Assembly (NCBI GenBank): GCA_949292375.1
Contig: CASEZG010000006.1
Location: 1-64,000 of the forward strand
Direction: 5' to 3'
DNA: 64,000 bases
DNA from: an uncultured Pseudomonadota bacterium
Lineage (GTDB): Bacteria > Pseudomonadota > Alphaproteobacteria > RF32 > CAG-239
In this document: positions 57,009 through 64,000 of the stretch, in pieces
Position numbering within the stretch: the stretch's first letter is position 1
Layout of the letters: each line of letters begins with the position of its first letter
Notes under the pieces: generated by a model
What the model was told of the DNA's origin: nothing
The model's database searches: none
Seen by the model: the letters and a program-made list of their open reading frames with translations, nothing else
Translations under genes and position numbers: made by a program

Positions 57009-58529
57009 ATGACATTGAAAAATACAAGAGCCGGTAATTATCCGGAATGGTATCAAAACGTTGTGGCTGAAGCTGATATGGCCGAGAATTCATCCAGTCC
57101 GGGATGTATGGTTATTAAACCTTGGGGATATGGTATTTGGGAACGTATTCGCGATGTTTTTGATGAAAAAATTAAGTCAACCGACCACGAAAACTGCTAT
57201 TTTCCAATGTTTATACCACTTTCCTTTTTTCAAAAAGAAGCTGAACATGTGGATGGTTTTGCTAAAGAGATGGCTGTGGTTACACATTCTCGTCTTTCTA
57301 TGAAAGACGGCAAACTCACTCCCGATTCAGAATTGGATGAGCCCTTAATCGTCCGTCCGACCTCTGAGGCTATTATTGCCGACTCTTTCTCGAAATGGGT
57401 TAAATCATACCGCGATTTGCCGGTTTTGGTTAACCAATGGGCAAATGTGGTTCGCTGGGAAATGCGCCCTCGCCTGTTTTTGAGAACACGCGAATTTTTA
57501 TGGCAAGAAGGTCATACGGCACATTCTTCCGCTCAAGAAGCAGAAGAAGAAACAAAACGTATGCTGGAGGCTTATCGTGAACTCTGTGAAGAAACTTTGG
57601 CTATGCCGGTTATTTGCGGCCGCAAGCCTGAGCACGAAAAGTTCCCCGGTGCCGTTGATACTTATTGTGTTGAAGCGATGATGCAAGATGGTAAAGCTTT
57701 GCAGGCCGGAACATCTCACTTCCTCGGACAGAACTTTGCAAAATCTGCTAATATCTCTTTTGTTAACAAAAACAACCAACCGGAATTTGCTTATACAACT
57801 TCTTGGGGCGTCTCAACACGTCTTATCGGTGGTGTTATTATGACACATGCTGATGATGAAGGTATGGTTGTTCCGCCCAAAATTGCACCTTATCAAGTAG
57901 TTATTGTTCCTGTTATCAAAAATGACAGTGATGAAGATGCAGTTATGACTTATATCAAAAGCTTACAGACTGAACTTTTGGCTCAAAAACCGTTTGGCGA
58001 GAAAATTCGCATTAAGCTTGATAAACGCGACCGCAAGAGTGTTGACAAGTTTTGGGAATGGACACGCAAAGGCGCACCGGTTATTTTGGAAATTGGTCCT
58101 CGCGATGTTGCAGAAAACAATGTTATGGTTAAAGAACGTATTCGTCTCGGTACGCCGGAGGGTAAGGTTGTACTTAATAAAGACGAATTTGTTAAAACGA
58201 TTGCACAACGCTTGGAAGGCATTCAGAAAGAAATGTTTGAAAAAGCTAAGGCTCGCCTTGAACAAAACGTACACACCGATATTAAGACGCAAAAAGATTT
58301 TCAGGAATATTTTGCTAACTCCAACTCTTGGATTGAAGAAGGCAAGGATGGAAAAGTTGCTTTTGTTCGCGGTAAATGGAGCGGTGATGAAAACTCAGAA
58401 GAGCTTTTGAAGGCTATGAAAATAACCATTCGTTGCATTCCGTTTGACCAGAGCGGTACTAAGGGTGAGTGTTTGCTTACGGGTAAACCTGACGCAACTA
58501 TTGATGTTATCTACGCCAGAAGCTACTAA
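57009..58529 (+). CDS. proS: Prolyl-tRNA synthetase, archaeal/eukaryal (type 3) form
   Basis: ProS charges tRNA-Pro. The 506-residue protein has class II motifs 1-3 (FPMFIPLSFF, RPTSEAIIADSF with WEMRPRLFLRTREFLWQEGH, GVSTRLIGGVIM) and the long C-terminal extension ending in the family-typical aromatic (YARSY) after FDQSGTKGECLLTGKPD. The lack of an editing insertion between motifs 2 and 3 and this C-terminal domain identify the archaeal/eukaryal ProRS type, unlike the bacterial-type enzyme typical of alphaproteobacteria. AAAGGAA precedes the ATG. A weak hairpin occupies the leader at 56948-56985. Confidence 0.95.
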   Translation: MTLKNTRAGNYPEWYQNVVAEADMAENSSSPGCMVIKPWGYGIWERIRDVFDEKIKSTDHENCYFPMFIPLSFFQKEAEHVDGFAKEMAVVTHSRLSMKDGKLTPDSELDEPLIVRPTSEAIIADSFSKWVKSYRDLPVLVNQWANVVRWEMRPRLFLRTREFLWQEGHTAHSSAQEAEEETKRMLEAYRELCEETLAMPVICGRKPEHEKFPGAVDTYCVEAMMQDGKALQAGTSHFLGQNFAKSANISFVNKNNQPEFAYTTSWGVSTRLIGGVIMTHADDEGMVVPPKIAPYQVVIVPVIKNDSDEDAVMTYIKSLQTELLAQKPFGEKIRIKLDKRDRKSVDKFWEWTRKGAPVILEIGPRDVAENNVMVKERIRLGTPEGKVVLNKDEFVKTIAQRLEGIQKEMFEKAKARLEQNVHTDIKTQKDFQEYFANSNSWIEEGKDGKVAFVRGKWSGDENSEELLKAMKITIRCIPFDQSGTKGECLLTGKPDATIDVIYARSY

Positions 58530-58552
58530 CCCCTTCATATAAGGAGAAAATC

Positions 58553-58906
58553 ATGAAAAGTTTGATGTTATTGTCTGCCGCTTTTGCCTTTTTGTTCTCG
58601 GCTAATGTTGTTTGCGCACAAGAAACCCAGCAAGCACAGCCTTCCGCTGAAGAAATTCAGGAAAAACTAAAAGCAGCGGTTAAGGCTGAATTTGCCAATG
58701 TTGATGCAAACAGTGACGGTGCTGTCTCTTTAGATGAATTTATCGATTATTCAACCAGAGAGACAAAAATCAAAGCTGAAAATACGTTTAAGGGTTTTGA
58801 CACTGATAATGACGGTATGCTCAGCGAAGATGAATATATGGTCGCACTGCAAAATATGATGCGCCAGTTGGCTGAACAGATTAAGGCATCTGTCGGTCAG
58901 GAATAA
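58553..58906 (+). CDS. Secreted EF-hand protein
   Basis: The 117-residue protein has a signal peptide (cleavage near VCA) and two EF-hand loops, DANSDGAVSLDEF and DTDNDGMLSEDEY, both with all calcium ligands in place. It resembles small periplasmic calcium-binding proteins of Proteobacteria with unknown partners. AAGGAG precedes the ATG 23 bp after proS; they may be co-transcribed, but the functions are unrelated. Confidence 0.85.
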   Translation: MKSLMLLSAAFAFLFSANVVCAQETQQAQPSAEEIQEKLKAAVKAEFANVDANSDGAVSLDEFIDYSTRETKIKAENTFKGFDTDNDGMLSEDEYMVALQNMMRQLAEQIKASVGQE

Positions 58907-58923
58907 TATATTTTTCATGCAAC

Positions 58924-58954
58924 AAAAAAAGCTCCAAATCCGGAGCTTTTTTTG
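58924..58954. terminator. Bidirectional terminator
   Basis: A perfect 12-bp stem (AAAAAAAGCTCC with GGAGCTTTTTTT) and a 6-base loop lie between the EF-hand gene and the convergent gene ending at 58965. Confidence 0.93.
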
Positions 58955-58964
58955 TTTGAAAAGA

Positions 58965-59468
58965 TTAGCTCATTTCTCTTTGCAATGTGTAGTTTTGCTG
59001 CATCATATAATTTCTGTTGTTAAAATTGATATAATTTTTAAATTCTCGTTTGAAATCTTTGGCGGAACCATATTTTTTATCTCTTACATAGCGCAGCATA
59101 GACAGATATATGCAATCTTTGGCTTCCGGCTTAAAACTTGATAAAACGGCAATTTTACGCTGCATCATAGCCTCGTAATCAAAGCTATTATCCCCTAAAC
59201 AACGTAGGCCTCGTAATTGTTTTTGAGAATGTTGTATGGCTTCTTCATTGCGCTTGATTTGGAACTCGGCTAATACACCATGATAATTAACCATAGCGTC
59301 TAAGTCGCTGACCTCATCCAGCTTTTTGCTCAAATTTTTGCTGTCTTCTGACGGATTGTTTTTCTGAAGGGTTTGATACAAAAACGCAAATAGTGTCGTT
59401 TTGTTTTCTTTGGCAATGTCCAATCTTCTTAAAAAGGTCATGCCCGGAGTTTCAATTATCTCTCTCAT
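58965..59468 (-). CDS. Uncharacterised helical protein (167 residues)
   Basis: The protein is soluble, charged and helical throughout, with a Lys/Glu/Gln-rich middle and an Asn/Tyr/Gln-rich C-terminus (FKNYINFNNRNYMMQQNYTL). No known motif, signal or membrane segment is visible. GGAGG precedes the ATG. It stands alone between a terminator and a 180-bp gap that carries a direct repeat. Family not recognised. Confidence 0.6.
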   Translation of the reverse strand: MREIIETPGMTFLRRLDIAKENKTTLFAFLYQTLQKNNPSEDSKNLSKKLDEVSDLDAMVNYHGVLAEFQIKRNEEAIQHSQKQLRGLRCLGDNSFDYEAMMQRKIAVLSSFKPEAKDCIYLSMLRYVRDKKYGSAKDFKREFKNYINFNNRNYMMQQNYTLQREMS

Positions 59469-59538
59469 TTTAAGCCTCCGTCCATAATTATATTATAATT
59501 TAATTATAGCACAAACAAAGGCACATAACAACTTATTT

Positions 59539-59556
59539 TGTAACAAAAACGTAACA
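59539..59556. promoter_or_regulatory. Direct repeat, possible response-regulator site
   Basis: TGTAACA and CGTAACA are spaced with an 11-bp period (TGTAACAAAAACGTAACA). Such in-phase half-sites are usual for OmpR/PhoB-type regulators. It lies in the divergent gap before the cluster at 59652. Confidence 0.3.
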
Positions 59557-59651
59557 AAACTCTTTGGGTAAAAAAGCGTGGGAATGTAAGCAAATTTTGT
59601 TTGCGTCAAAAGCATATTTATTGTACCTTTGGTGAGAAAAGGAGCTCTTTA

Positions 59652-60347
59652 ATGTCTTGTATTTGTTATTCATCTGAAATATATCATCTCGACCCAAACG
59701 ATTTAATTTCGTTAAAAGACAGCAAGATAAAAGATGAAGTTAATGTTTCAGATGAAGTTATGTTACTCATTGGACATAATCCGATTTGGATTGATAAATC
59801 AACCGGCACCGCAGACACTCTTCTACGTGGACGTGAGGTGGTAAAAAAAGCTATTGAGCAAAAACAAGCTTTTATTCCGGTAAGAATTGCTTTTGTGCCA
59901 AAAATCAGTCGTTTTGACTTTTTATCGCCGCTTATTCGCGTATTAAGATACAAGCACAAATTCTATTCATCTCGCATCTATCATATTGATCCCTTTGAAA
60001 TCAGGGCAAAAAAAATTGAGAGAAACTTTCGTACAAAAGAAAATGCTTACAAGTTTACAAACCCTAAACACAAAATAGCCAAAGCCGAAAGGCTGGATAT
60101 GTATGAAAAACTTAAAGAAAGTATGATGACCAACGGATATAACGACCGTTTTCCGATTGATATTATGCTTTGTCGGATTTTGGGGGTGCAAGATACACTC
60201 AACCAAGGACATCATCGTATGGGGGTAGCCATAGACTGCAATATTCACAGAATTGCGGTTATGTTTTCTGCCGTTGGGCAAGCTCCGCGCTTTTTGCGGC
60301 CTTTATTTAAAGTCTTAGCAAAAATTATGTTGTTATTCAAGCAATGA
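59652..60347 (+). CDS. ParB/Srx-fold-like protein of sugar-transfer cluster
   Basis: The C-terminal half has the pattern GYNDRFPIDIMLCRILGVQD then QGHHRMGVAIDCNIHRIAVM, which resembles the ParB/sulfiredoxin fold (a G-H-H/D-G-H-R loop with P-I upstream). The first half (YHLDPNDLISL, TLLRGREVVKKAIEQKQAFI) appears unrelated to chromosomal ParB, and no helix-turn-helix is visible. Proteins of this kind occur within glycan biosynthesis loci, without known function. AAGGAG before ATG 59652 sets the start; the frame runs 17 codons further. It is the first gene of a four-gene unit. Confidence 0.6.
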   Translation: MSCICYSSEIYHLDPNDLISLKDSKIKDEVNVSDEVMLLIGHNPIWIDKSTGTADTLLRGREVVKKAIEQKQAFIPVRIAFVPKISRFDFLSPLIRVLRYKHKFYSSRIYHIDPFEIRAKKIERNFRTKENAYKFTNPKHKIAKAERLDMYEKLKESMMTNGYNDRFPIDIMLCRILGVQDTLNQGHHRMGVAIDCNIHRIAVMFSAVGQAPRFLRPLFKVLAKIMLLFKQ

Positions 60348-60356
60348 GTGTTGATT

Positions 60357-61415
60357 ATGAAGAATATTGTCCATATCTCTAACTTTAATCTTATGCGCCT
60401 AAAGGGTTGTTTTCAAAACGGTTTTCCGATTAAAATTTCTAATGGATTGGTTCGAAACGGTTATGCGGTTTTGAACTATCCGGACAGAGATTTGTGTCGG
60501 ATGTTTGGTTTCGGACATATGAATTTTTGGGGCAAGAGAAAACTCAACCAGCACCTCATCAACTATTGCAAAACCGTTAAACCAGATGCCTTGCTTATCG
60601 GGCATGCAGATTTAATTGAAGCAGATACTCTCTTAAAAATCAAAGAGATTTTCCCTCACCTTCGCATTATGCAATGGAGTTGTGATTGGATTGTTCCGGG
60701 GTTGGCTGAGCGCAATATTGCCGCCTTAAAGAAATATTTGGATGTGGTTGATGTTTTGATGATTTCAACCGGAGATGAAAAGCTTCTGCGTCAATTTAAG
60801 CTCCCTCGCAACAAAGTGGCTTATCTTCCTAATATGGCTGATAATTCTATTGAAACAAACCGTTGCTTTGAGAAAGAAAGCTTACCCTATGACATTATGC
60901 TTTGTACAAATACGGGCAAACGCCAGTTTTGTGGAAAAGATGAGGAAATTGAGCAAGTTATTGATGAAGCGAATGCAAAAGTTCCGAATCTGAAATGGCT
61001 TTTGGCCGGTTTGAAGGGGAACCCTAACCTCAACGGCTACGAATATATTGAGGCTTTAGGCAAAGCGGCTATGGGCTTGAATTTGAGCCGTGTTAACGAT
61101 GTATATTTGTACAGCTCGGACAGGTTGGCGCATATTATGGCAGACGGACAATTAGCCTTTATTGACAGAAGAAACGGATTTTCTACGCTCTTTGAAGAAG
61201 ATGAAGCCGCTTTTTATGATACTAAAGAAGAATTTTTTGATAACCTTCGGTATTTTAAAGAAAATCCGCAAAAGCGTATGAAAGTAGCGCGCAAAGGCTG
61301 GCAAAAAATTCATACCGAATATAACGAGCGAGCGGTTACAAAGTTTATGGCGGACTTGTTATTTGATAAATATGAACCTCAAGGAAAACCTTGGCAGATT
61401 GTGATTAACGACTGA
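60357..61415 (+). CDS. Glycosyltransferase, GT-B fold (CgeB/GT1-like)
   Basis: The 352-residue protein looks like a two-domain GT-B glycosyltransferase: N-terminal Rossmann (IVHISNFNLMRLKGCFQN, PDALLIGHADLIEADTL) and a C-terminal part with GYEYIEALGKAAMGLNLSRV, SDRLAHIMADGQLAFIDRRN and LFEEDEAAFYDTKEEFFDNL, the Glyco_trans_1_2 pattern seen in CgeB-type proteins. The acceptor and donor are unknown. The frame starts at a GTG at 60348, but ATG 60357 is the likelier start (MKNIVHIS). It overlaps or abuts the ParB-like gene and is followed by an HD gene 13 bp away. Confidence 0.8.
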   Translation: MKNIVHISNFNLMRLKGCFQNGFPIKISNGLVRNGYAVLNYPDRDLCRMFGFGHMNFWGKRKLNQHLINYCKTVKPDALLIGHADLIEADTLLKIKEIFPHLRIMQWSCDWIVPGLAERNIAALKKYLDVVDVLMISTGDEKLLRQFKLPRNKVAYLPNMADNSIETNRCFEKESLPYDIMLCTNTGKRQFCGKDEEIEQVIDEANAKVPNLKWLLAGLKGNPNLNGYEYIEALGKAAMGLNLSRVNDVYLYSSDRLAHIMADGQLAFIDRRNGFSTLFEEDEAAFYDTKEEFFDNLRYFKENPQKRMKVARKGWQKIHTEYNERAVTKFMADLLFDKYEPQGKPWQIVIND

Positions 61416-61428
61416 TTGGAGAGAAAAA

Positions 61429-62055
61429 ATGCGATATAATCATCAGTGGGCGGTTGAGTTGTTTCAGGAGTTTTTGGCAAAACATCAGAATGAGCTGACT
61501 GCTCCGATGATTGTGGCGGCAGAGTTTGCGATGGAGGCTCACCGCGGTCAAACACGCAAAAGCTCAGATATTCCCTATGTTTCTCATTTATTTGAAGTCG
61601 CCGGTATTTTGATGGAGCACAAAGCTTGTGAAAACTTGGTTATTGCCGGCCTACTCCACGATGTTTTGGAGGACACCAACAAGACAATTGCGGATATGGA
61701 ATGTTTGTTTGCTCCTTCCAAAGCCAAAGAGATTATCAAACTTGTTTTGGCAGACACCGAAAAAGATAAATCTATGCCATGGAAACAGCGCAAATTGGAA
61801 ACAATTGGCTACCTTAAGCGCACAAAAAGCAAAAACGGTATGCTTTTGATTGCCGCCGACAAGCTCTCTAATCTGCGGTCTTTTTACAGAACTCTACAAG
61901 ACTGTGGCGAAAGTATGTGGCAAGATTATAACTCCGGAAAAGAAGACCAACATTGGTATTATGAAACAATCGGAGAATTATTGAATAATAAATTAAGCAA
62001 TTACAACAAAATAAACAAAGAATATAAAGAATTACTTAAAATTGTTTTCAAGTAA
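61429..62055 (+). CDS. Small HD hydrolase, SpoT-HD/MESH1-like
   Basis: The protein has the signature of stand-alone (p)ppGpp hydrolases: AHRGQTRKSSDIPYVSHLFE, AGLLHDVLEDT with the HD pair, and an Asp in ADKLSNLRSF. At 208 residues it lacks the synthetase, TGS and ACT domains of RelA/SpoT, so it could only break down alarmone or a related nucleotide (MESH1 also takes NADPH). GGAG precedes the ATG. It lies in an apparent operon with a glycosyltransferase and an ankyrin protein, which is unusual company. Substrate not shown. Confidence 0.78.
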   Translation: MRYNHQWAVELFQEFLAKHQNELTAPMIVAAEFAMEAHRGQTRKSSDIPYVSHLFEVAGILMEHKACENLVIAGLLHDVLEDTNKTIADMECLFAPSKAKEIIKLVLADTEKDKSMPWKQRKLETIGYLKRTKSKNGMLLIAADKLSNLRSFYRTLQDCGESMWQDYNSGKEDQHWYYETIGELLNNKLSNYNKINKEYKELLKIVFK

Positions 62056-62070
62056 TTGCGGGGCGTTTTT

Positions 62071-63021
62071 ATGAAAAAATTGTCTTTTGTTGCTTTGGCT
62101 TTGTCGGGAATATTTTGCCTTACACCGCTCTCTTTGAGCTTGAGTGCGGAGAATAGCGTTATTGCGCCTGCCTCGCAAAATGAAATGAGCAAAGAAACTT
62201 ATGAAAAATTCAGAAAAATTATGCTTGAAGGCTCGCCTGATGATTTGCACAAACTTATTAAAGATGGTTTTGATGTTAATCTTACTTATAACGGGACAAC
62301 GCCTTTGTTCAAAGCCATTGGCAATATCCCTTATGCTTTTGGAGCACTTACATCACAAATTTCTCCTGATAACGCCTTGGAAAAAGTTAAGATTATATTA
62401 GAGGCCGGTGCAAACCCCAATCAAGAAAGCGGAAGTAAATTGCGCATTTTGCCGCTAGAATCCGCCATACATATTCCTTTTAAAATTCATGATTATGAAA
62501 AAGCTTTTTATAATGTTCTTGTAGATATGATAAAATCAGGTGCGGATAACAATTATTGTATTGCTAATTTTGCCAAGCCGTGTGATGCCGTAACACAGGA
62601 AGATTTGGACCTTTTGAAATATAAGATTAATCAGGCTTACAAGATTGCTTCGCAAAGTGCGGACGACTATGTATTGAAAACCGTAGCTTTGTTGGTTGAA
62701 AATGGTGCTGATGTGAATGCCAAAGGTTCTGACGGCAAACCGGTTATCTTTTCTGCATTGGTTGGAACAAGTTCTACAAATTTAGAGATATTGAAGTATT
62801 TGATTTCCAAAGGTGCAGATGTGAATATTCGGGATGCACAAGGAAATACACCGCTGTTTTTTGCCTCTGGAAATCAGGAGGCCGTTGACATCTTGCTTGC
62901 TGCAGGCGCGGACAAGTCTCTCTATAACTACAGCGGTATGCGTTATGATGAATATACCAAAAGAACAAAAAGCAGCTATGTAGATGCGGACGGCAGTGTA
63001 AAGTCAGAATATTTGGATTAA
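62071..63021 (+). CDS. Secreted ankyrin repeat protein
   Basis: The 316-residue protein has a signal peptide (cleavage near LSA) and four or five ankyrin units, clearest at GFDVNLTYNGTTPLFKAI, KIILEAGANPNQESG, LLVENGADVNAKGSDGKPVI, YLISKGADVNIRDAQGNTPL and ILLAAGADKSLYNYSGMRYD. Ankyrin repeats bind proteins; a secreted form could act in the periplasm or be delivered outside. ATG 62071 follows GGGGC; the frame starts at a TTG five codons before. It ends with no spacer from the convergent Hsp70-family gene. Confidence 0.85.
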   Translation: MKKLSFVALALSGIFCLTPLSLSLSAENSVIAPASQNEMSKETYEKFRKIMLEGSPDDLHKLIKDGFDVNLTYNGTTPLFKAIGNIPYAFGALTSQISPDNALEKVKIILEAGANPNQESGSKLRILPLESAIHIPFKIHDYEKAFYNVLVDMIKSGADNNYCIANFAKPCDAVTQEDLDLLKYKINQAYKIASQSADDYVLKTVALLVENGADVNAKGSDGKPVIFSALVGTSSTNLEILKYLISKGADVNIRDAQGNTPLFFASGNQEAVDILLAAGADKSLYNYSGMRYDEYTKRTKSSYVDADGSVKSEYLD

Positions 63022-64000
63022 TCAGGCAAAACGGCGGCGGCTGTCATAGGCCAAGCCTAAGCCAACACTGGATAATTTGTCACCTGATGAAAATGCAGCA
63101 TCTTTGAAGATGTTTCGCATTGTTTTGTTTATCAGCGGAATTTCGGTTGAGCCACCGGTTAAAATAACTAATCCGATGTTTTCTGCTTTTACGCTTGCCA
63201 TAATCAAGCATTCATTCAAAGAGGCAGAAATTTTTTCGACATCTTTAGCTATGCTTGTATCAAACGCTGCCCTCGCCGCCTGAATTGTCGGCTTGCCCGC
63301 CACATAGGCCAAAGTTTTGCTTACGCATTCCGTTTCTGTCAGCTCAATTTTGGTTTGCTCTACATCATTAAGTATCTTATGCCCTGTTTCGCAAACGAGA
63401 ATATCTCTTAGACGTGCGTATTGTTCCGGCTGATGAGCGTTTGCCAAAACCTCGTTGACAATTTTTAGATTTTTATAAGTATAAGCAGAGTTTATGCGGC
63501 TCCATTCCGCAAGCTCAAAATATTGGGAAGAAGGCACAAACAAATTTTGCGCGCCATAAGTTGTCTGATAGCCAAAGCTCGGCATAAAGCAACGCAAGCT
63601 CAAATCTCGGTCAAAATCATTGCCGCCGATGCGTACGCCGGTTGAAGCCAAGATATCGTCTTTGCGATTGTTTTTCATTGCCGACTTTGGTCCGAGGCGG
63701 ATAAGCGCAAAATCTGAAGTTCCGCCACCGATATCTACAACACAGGCAAGCTTTTCTTCTTGGAGTTTGGCCTCGTGTGCAAAAGCGGCGGCAATCGGCT
63801 CGTACTGAAAGCAGATTTCACTAAAGCCGACCGAACGGGCTATATTTTCCAACTCCTTTTCTGCTTTGGCATCGCCTACCGAATCATTATCGCGAAAATG
63901 CACCGGCCTGCCCATAACAACTCTTGATATTGGTTCTTGCTGGCTTTGTTCCGCCGTGTCTTTCAGATAAGCCACAAACTGTGCCAAAATATTTTCAAAA
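63022..64000 (-). CDS. Hsp70-family protein, YegD-like (cut by window end)
   Basis: The visible part holds the actin-like ATPase fold: EPIAAAFAHEA, phosphate 2 motif VVDIGGGTSDFALI, GGNDFDRDL, and the adenosine motif VILTGGSTEIPLI. The frame is open to the last base of the window, so the N-terminus with the first phosphate loop lies outside. YegD-like proteins have the Hsp70 ATPase domain without a full substrate-binding domain; the C-terminus here (SSVGLGLAYDSRRRFA) fits that. An internal TTG gives an apparent start at 63987, but it is not the true start. Function beyond Hsp70-like ATPase is unknown. Confidence 0.88.
   Translation of the reverse strand, partial: FENILAQFVAYLKDTAEQSQQEPISRVVMGRPVHFRDNDSVGDAKAEKELENIARSVGFSEICFQYEPIAAAFAHEAKLQEEKLACVVDIGGGTSDFALIRLGPKSAMKNNRKDDILASTGVRIGGNDFDRDLSLRCFMPSFGYQTTYGAQNLFVPSSQYFELAEWSRINSAYTYKNLKIVNEVLANAHQPEQYARLRDILVCETGHKILNDVEQTKIELTETECVSKTLAYVAGKPTIQAARAAFDTSIAKDVEKISASLNECLIMASVKAENIGLVILTGGSTEIPLINKTMRNIFKDAAFSSGDKLSSVGLGLAYDSRRRFA

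Overview
The window is about 64 kb of AT-rich chromosome (roughly 38-40% GC by eye) from what looks like an anaerobic, host- or gut-associated alphaproteobacterium. The lineage is inferred from gene order and families: dusB-trkA-hfq-hflX, tpiA-secG-pyrG-kdsA, parC-recO, a DUF2155 protein beside MlaD-type proteins, and a DUF6898-like short gene after parC. Anaerobic life is suggested by a complete Rnf complex, a flavodiiron protein, a rubrerythrin under a PerR-type regulator, and no respiratory oxidase in view. kdsA, MCE-domain proteins, a beta-barrel protein and several lipoproteins indicate a Gram-negative envelope. No phage, insertion sequence, CRISPR array or integrase was recognised.

Layout. 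0.5-4.8 kb: small envelope proteins, an HD hydrolase and a family 5-type uracil-DNA glycosylase. 4.8-11.3 kb (minus): an eight-gene apbE-rseC-rnfBCDGEA operon for the ion-pumping ferredoxin:NAD oxidoreductase and its flavinylating enzyme. 11.4-14.0 kb: a CDP-alcohol phosphotransferase and a DsbD/ScsB-like thiol reductase. 14.8-15.9 kb: a 600-bp gene-poor stretch with many nested inverted repeats, then tRNA-Lys(CTT), then a 146-bp direct repeat carrying a copy of the tRNA 3' end. 17.1-22.8 kb (minus): a Gld-type ABC transporter operon (ATPase, permease, GldG-like, DUF4340) ending in a PAS histidine kinase. 23-25.6 kb: two MCE proteins, a DUF2155 protein and a conserved uncharacterised protein.

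26.6-37.7 kb (minus): hflX, hfq, trkA and dusB without the ntr genes that usually sit among them, preceded by a 1331-residue membrane-anchored coiled-coil protein and a 679-residue unknown. 37.8-45.3 kb (minus): DUF6898-like, parC, recO, a 42-residue membrane ORF, kdsA, an LRR-like gene, pyrG, secG and tpiA. 45.5-54.5 kb: a PpiD-like chaperone, an uncharacterised gene pair beside a SulP transporter, a flavodiiron protein, and perR-rbr with candidate operators between the two divergent units. 54.6-64 kb: a stand-alone murE, cspA, an archaeal/eukaryal-type prolyl-tRNA synthetase, an EF-hand protein, a sugar-transfer and signalling cluster (ParB-like, glycosyltransferase, small HD hydrolase, ankyrin), and an Hsp70-family gene cut by the window end.

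Family names rest on reading motifs and recalled family features; no database search was run. The best candidates for undescribed biology are the structured stretch at 14.9-15.3 kb, the gene pair at 48.0-49.1 kb, the giant coiled-coil protein at 31.6-35.6 kb, and the ABC/histidine kinase operon.
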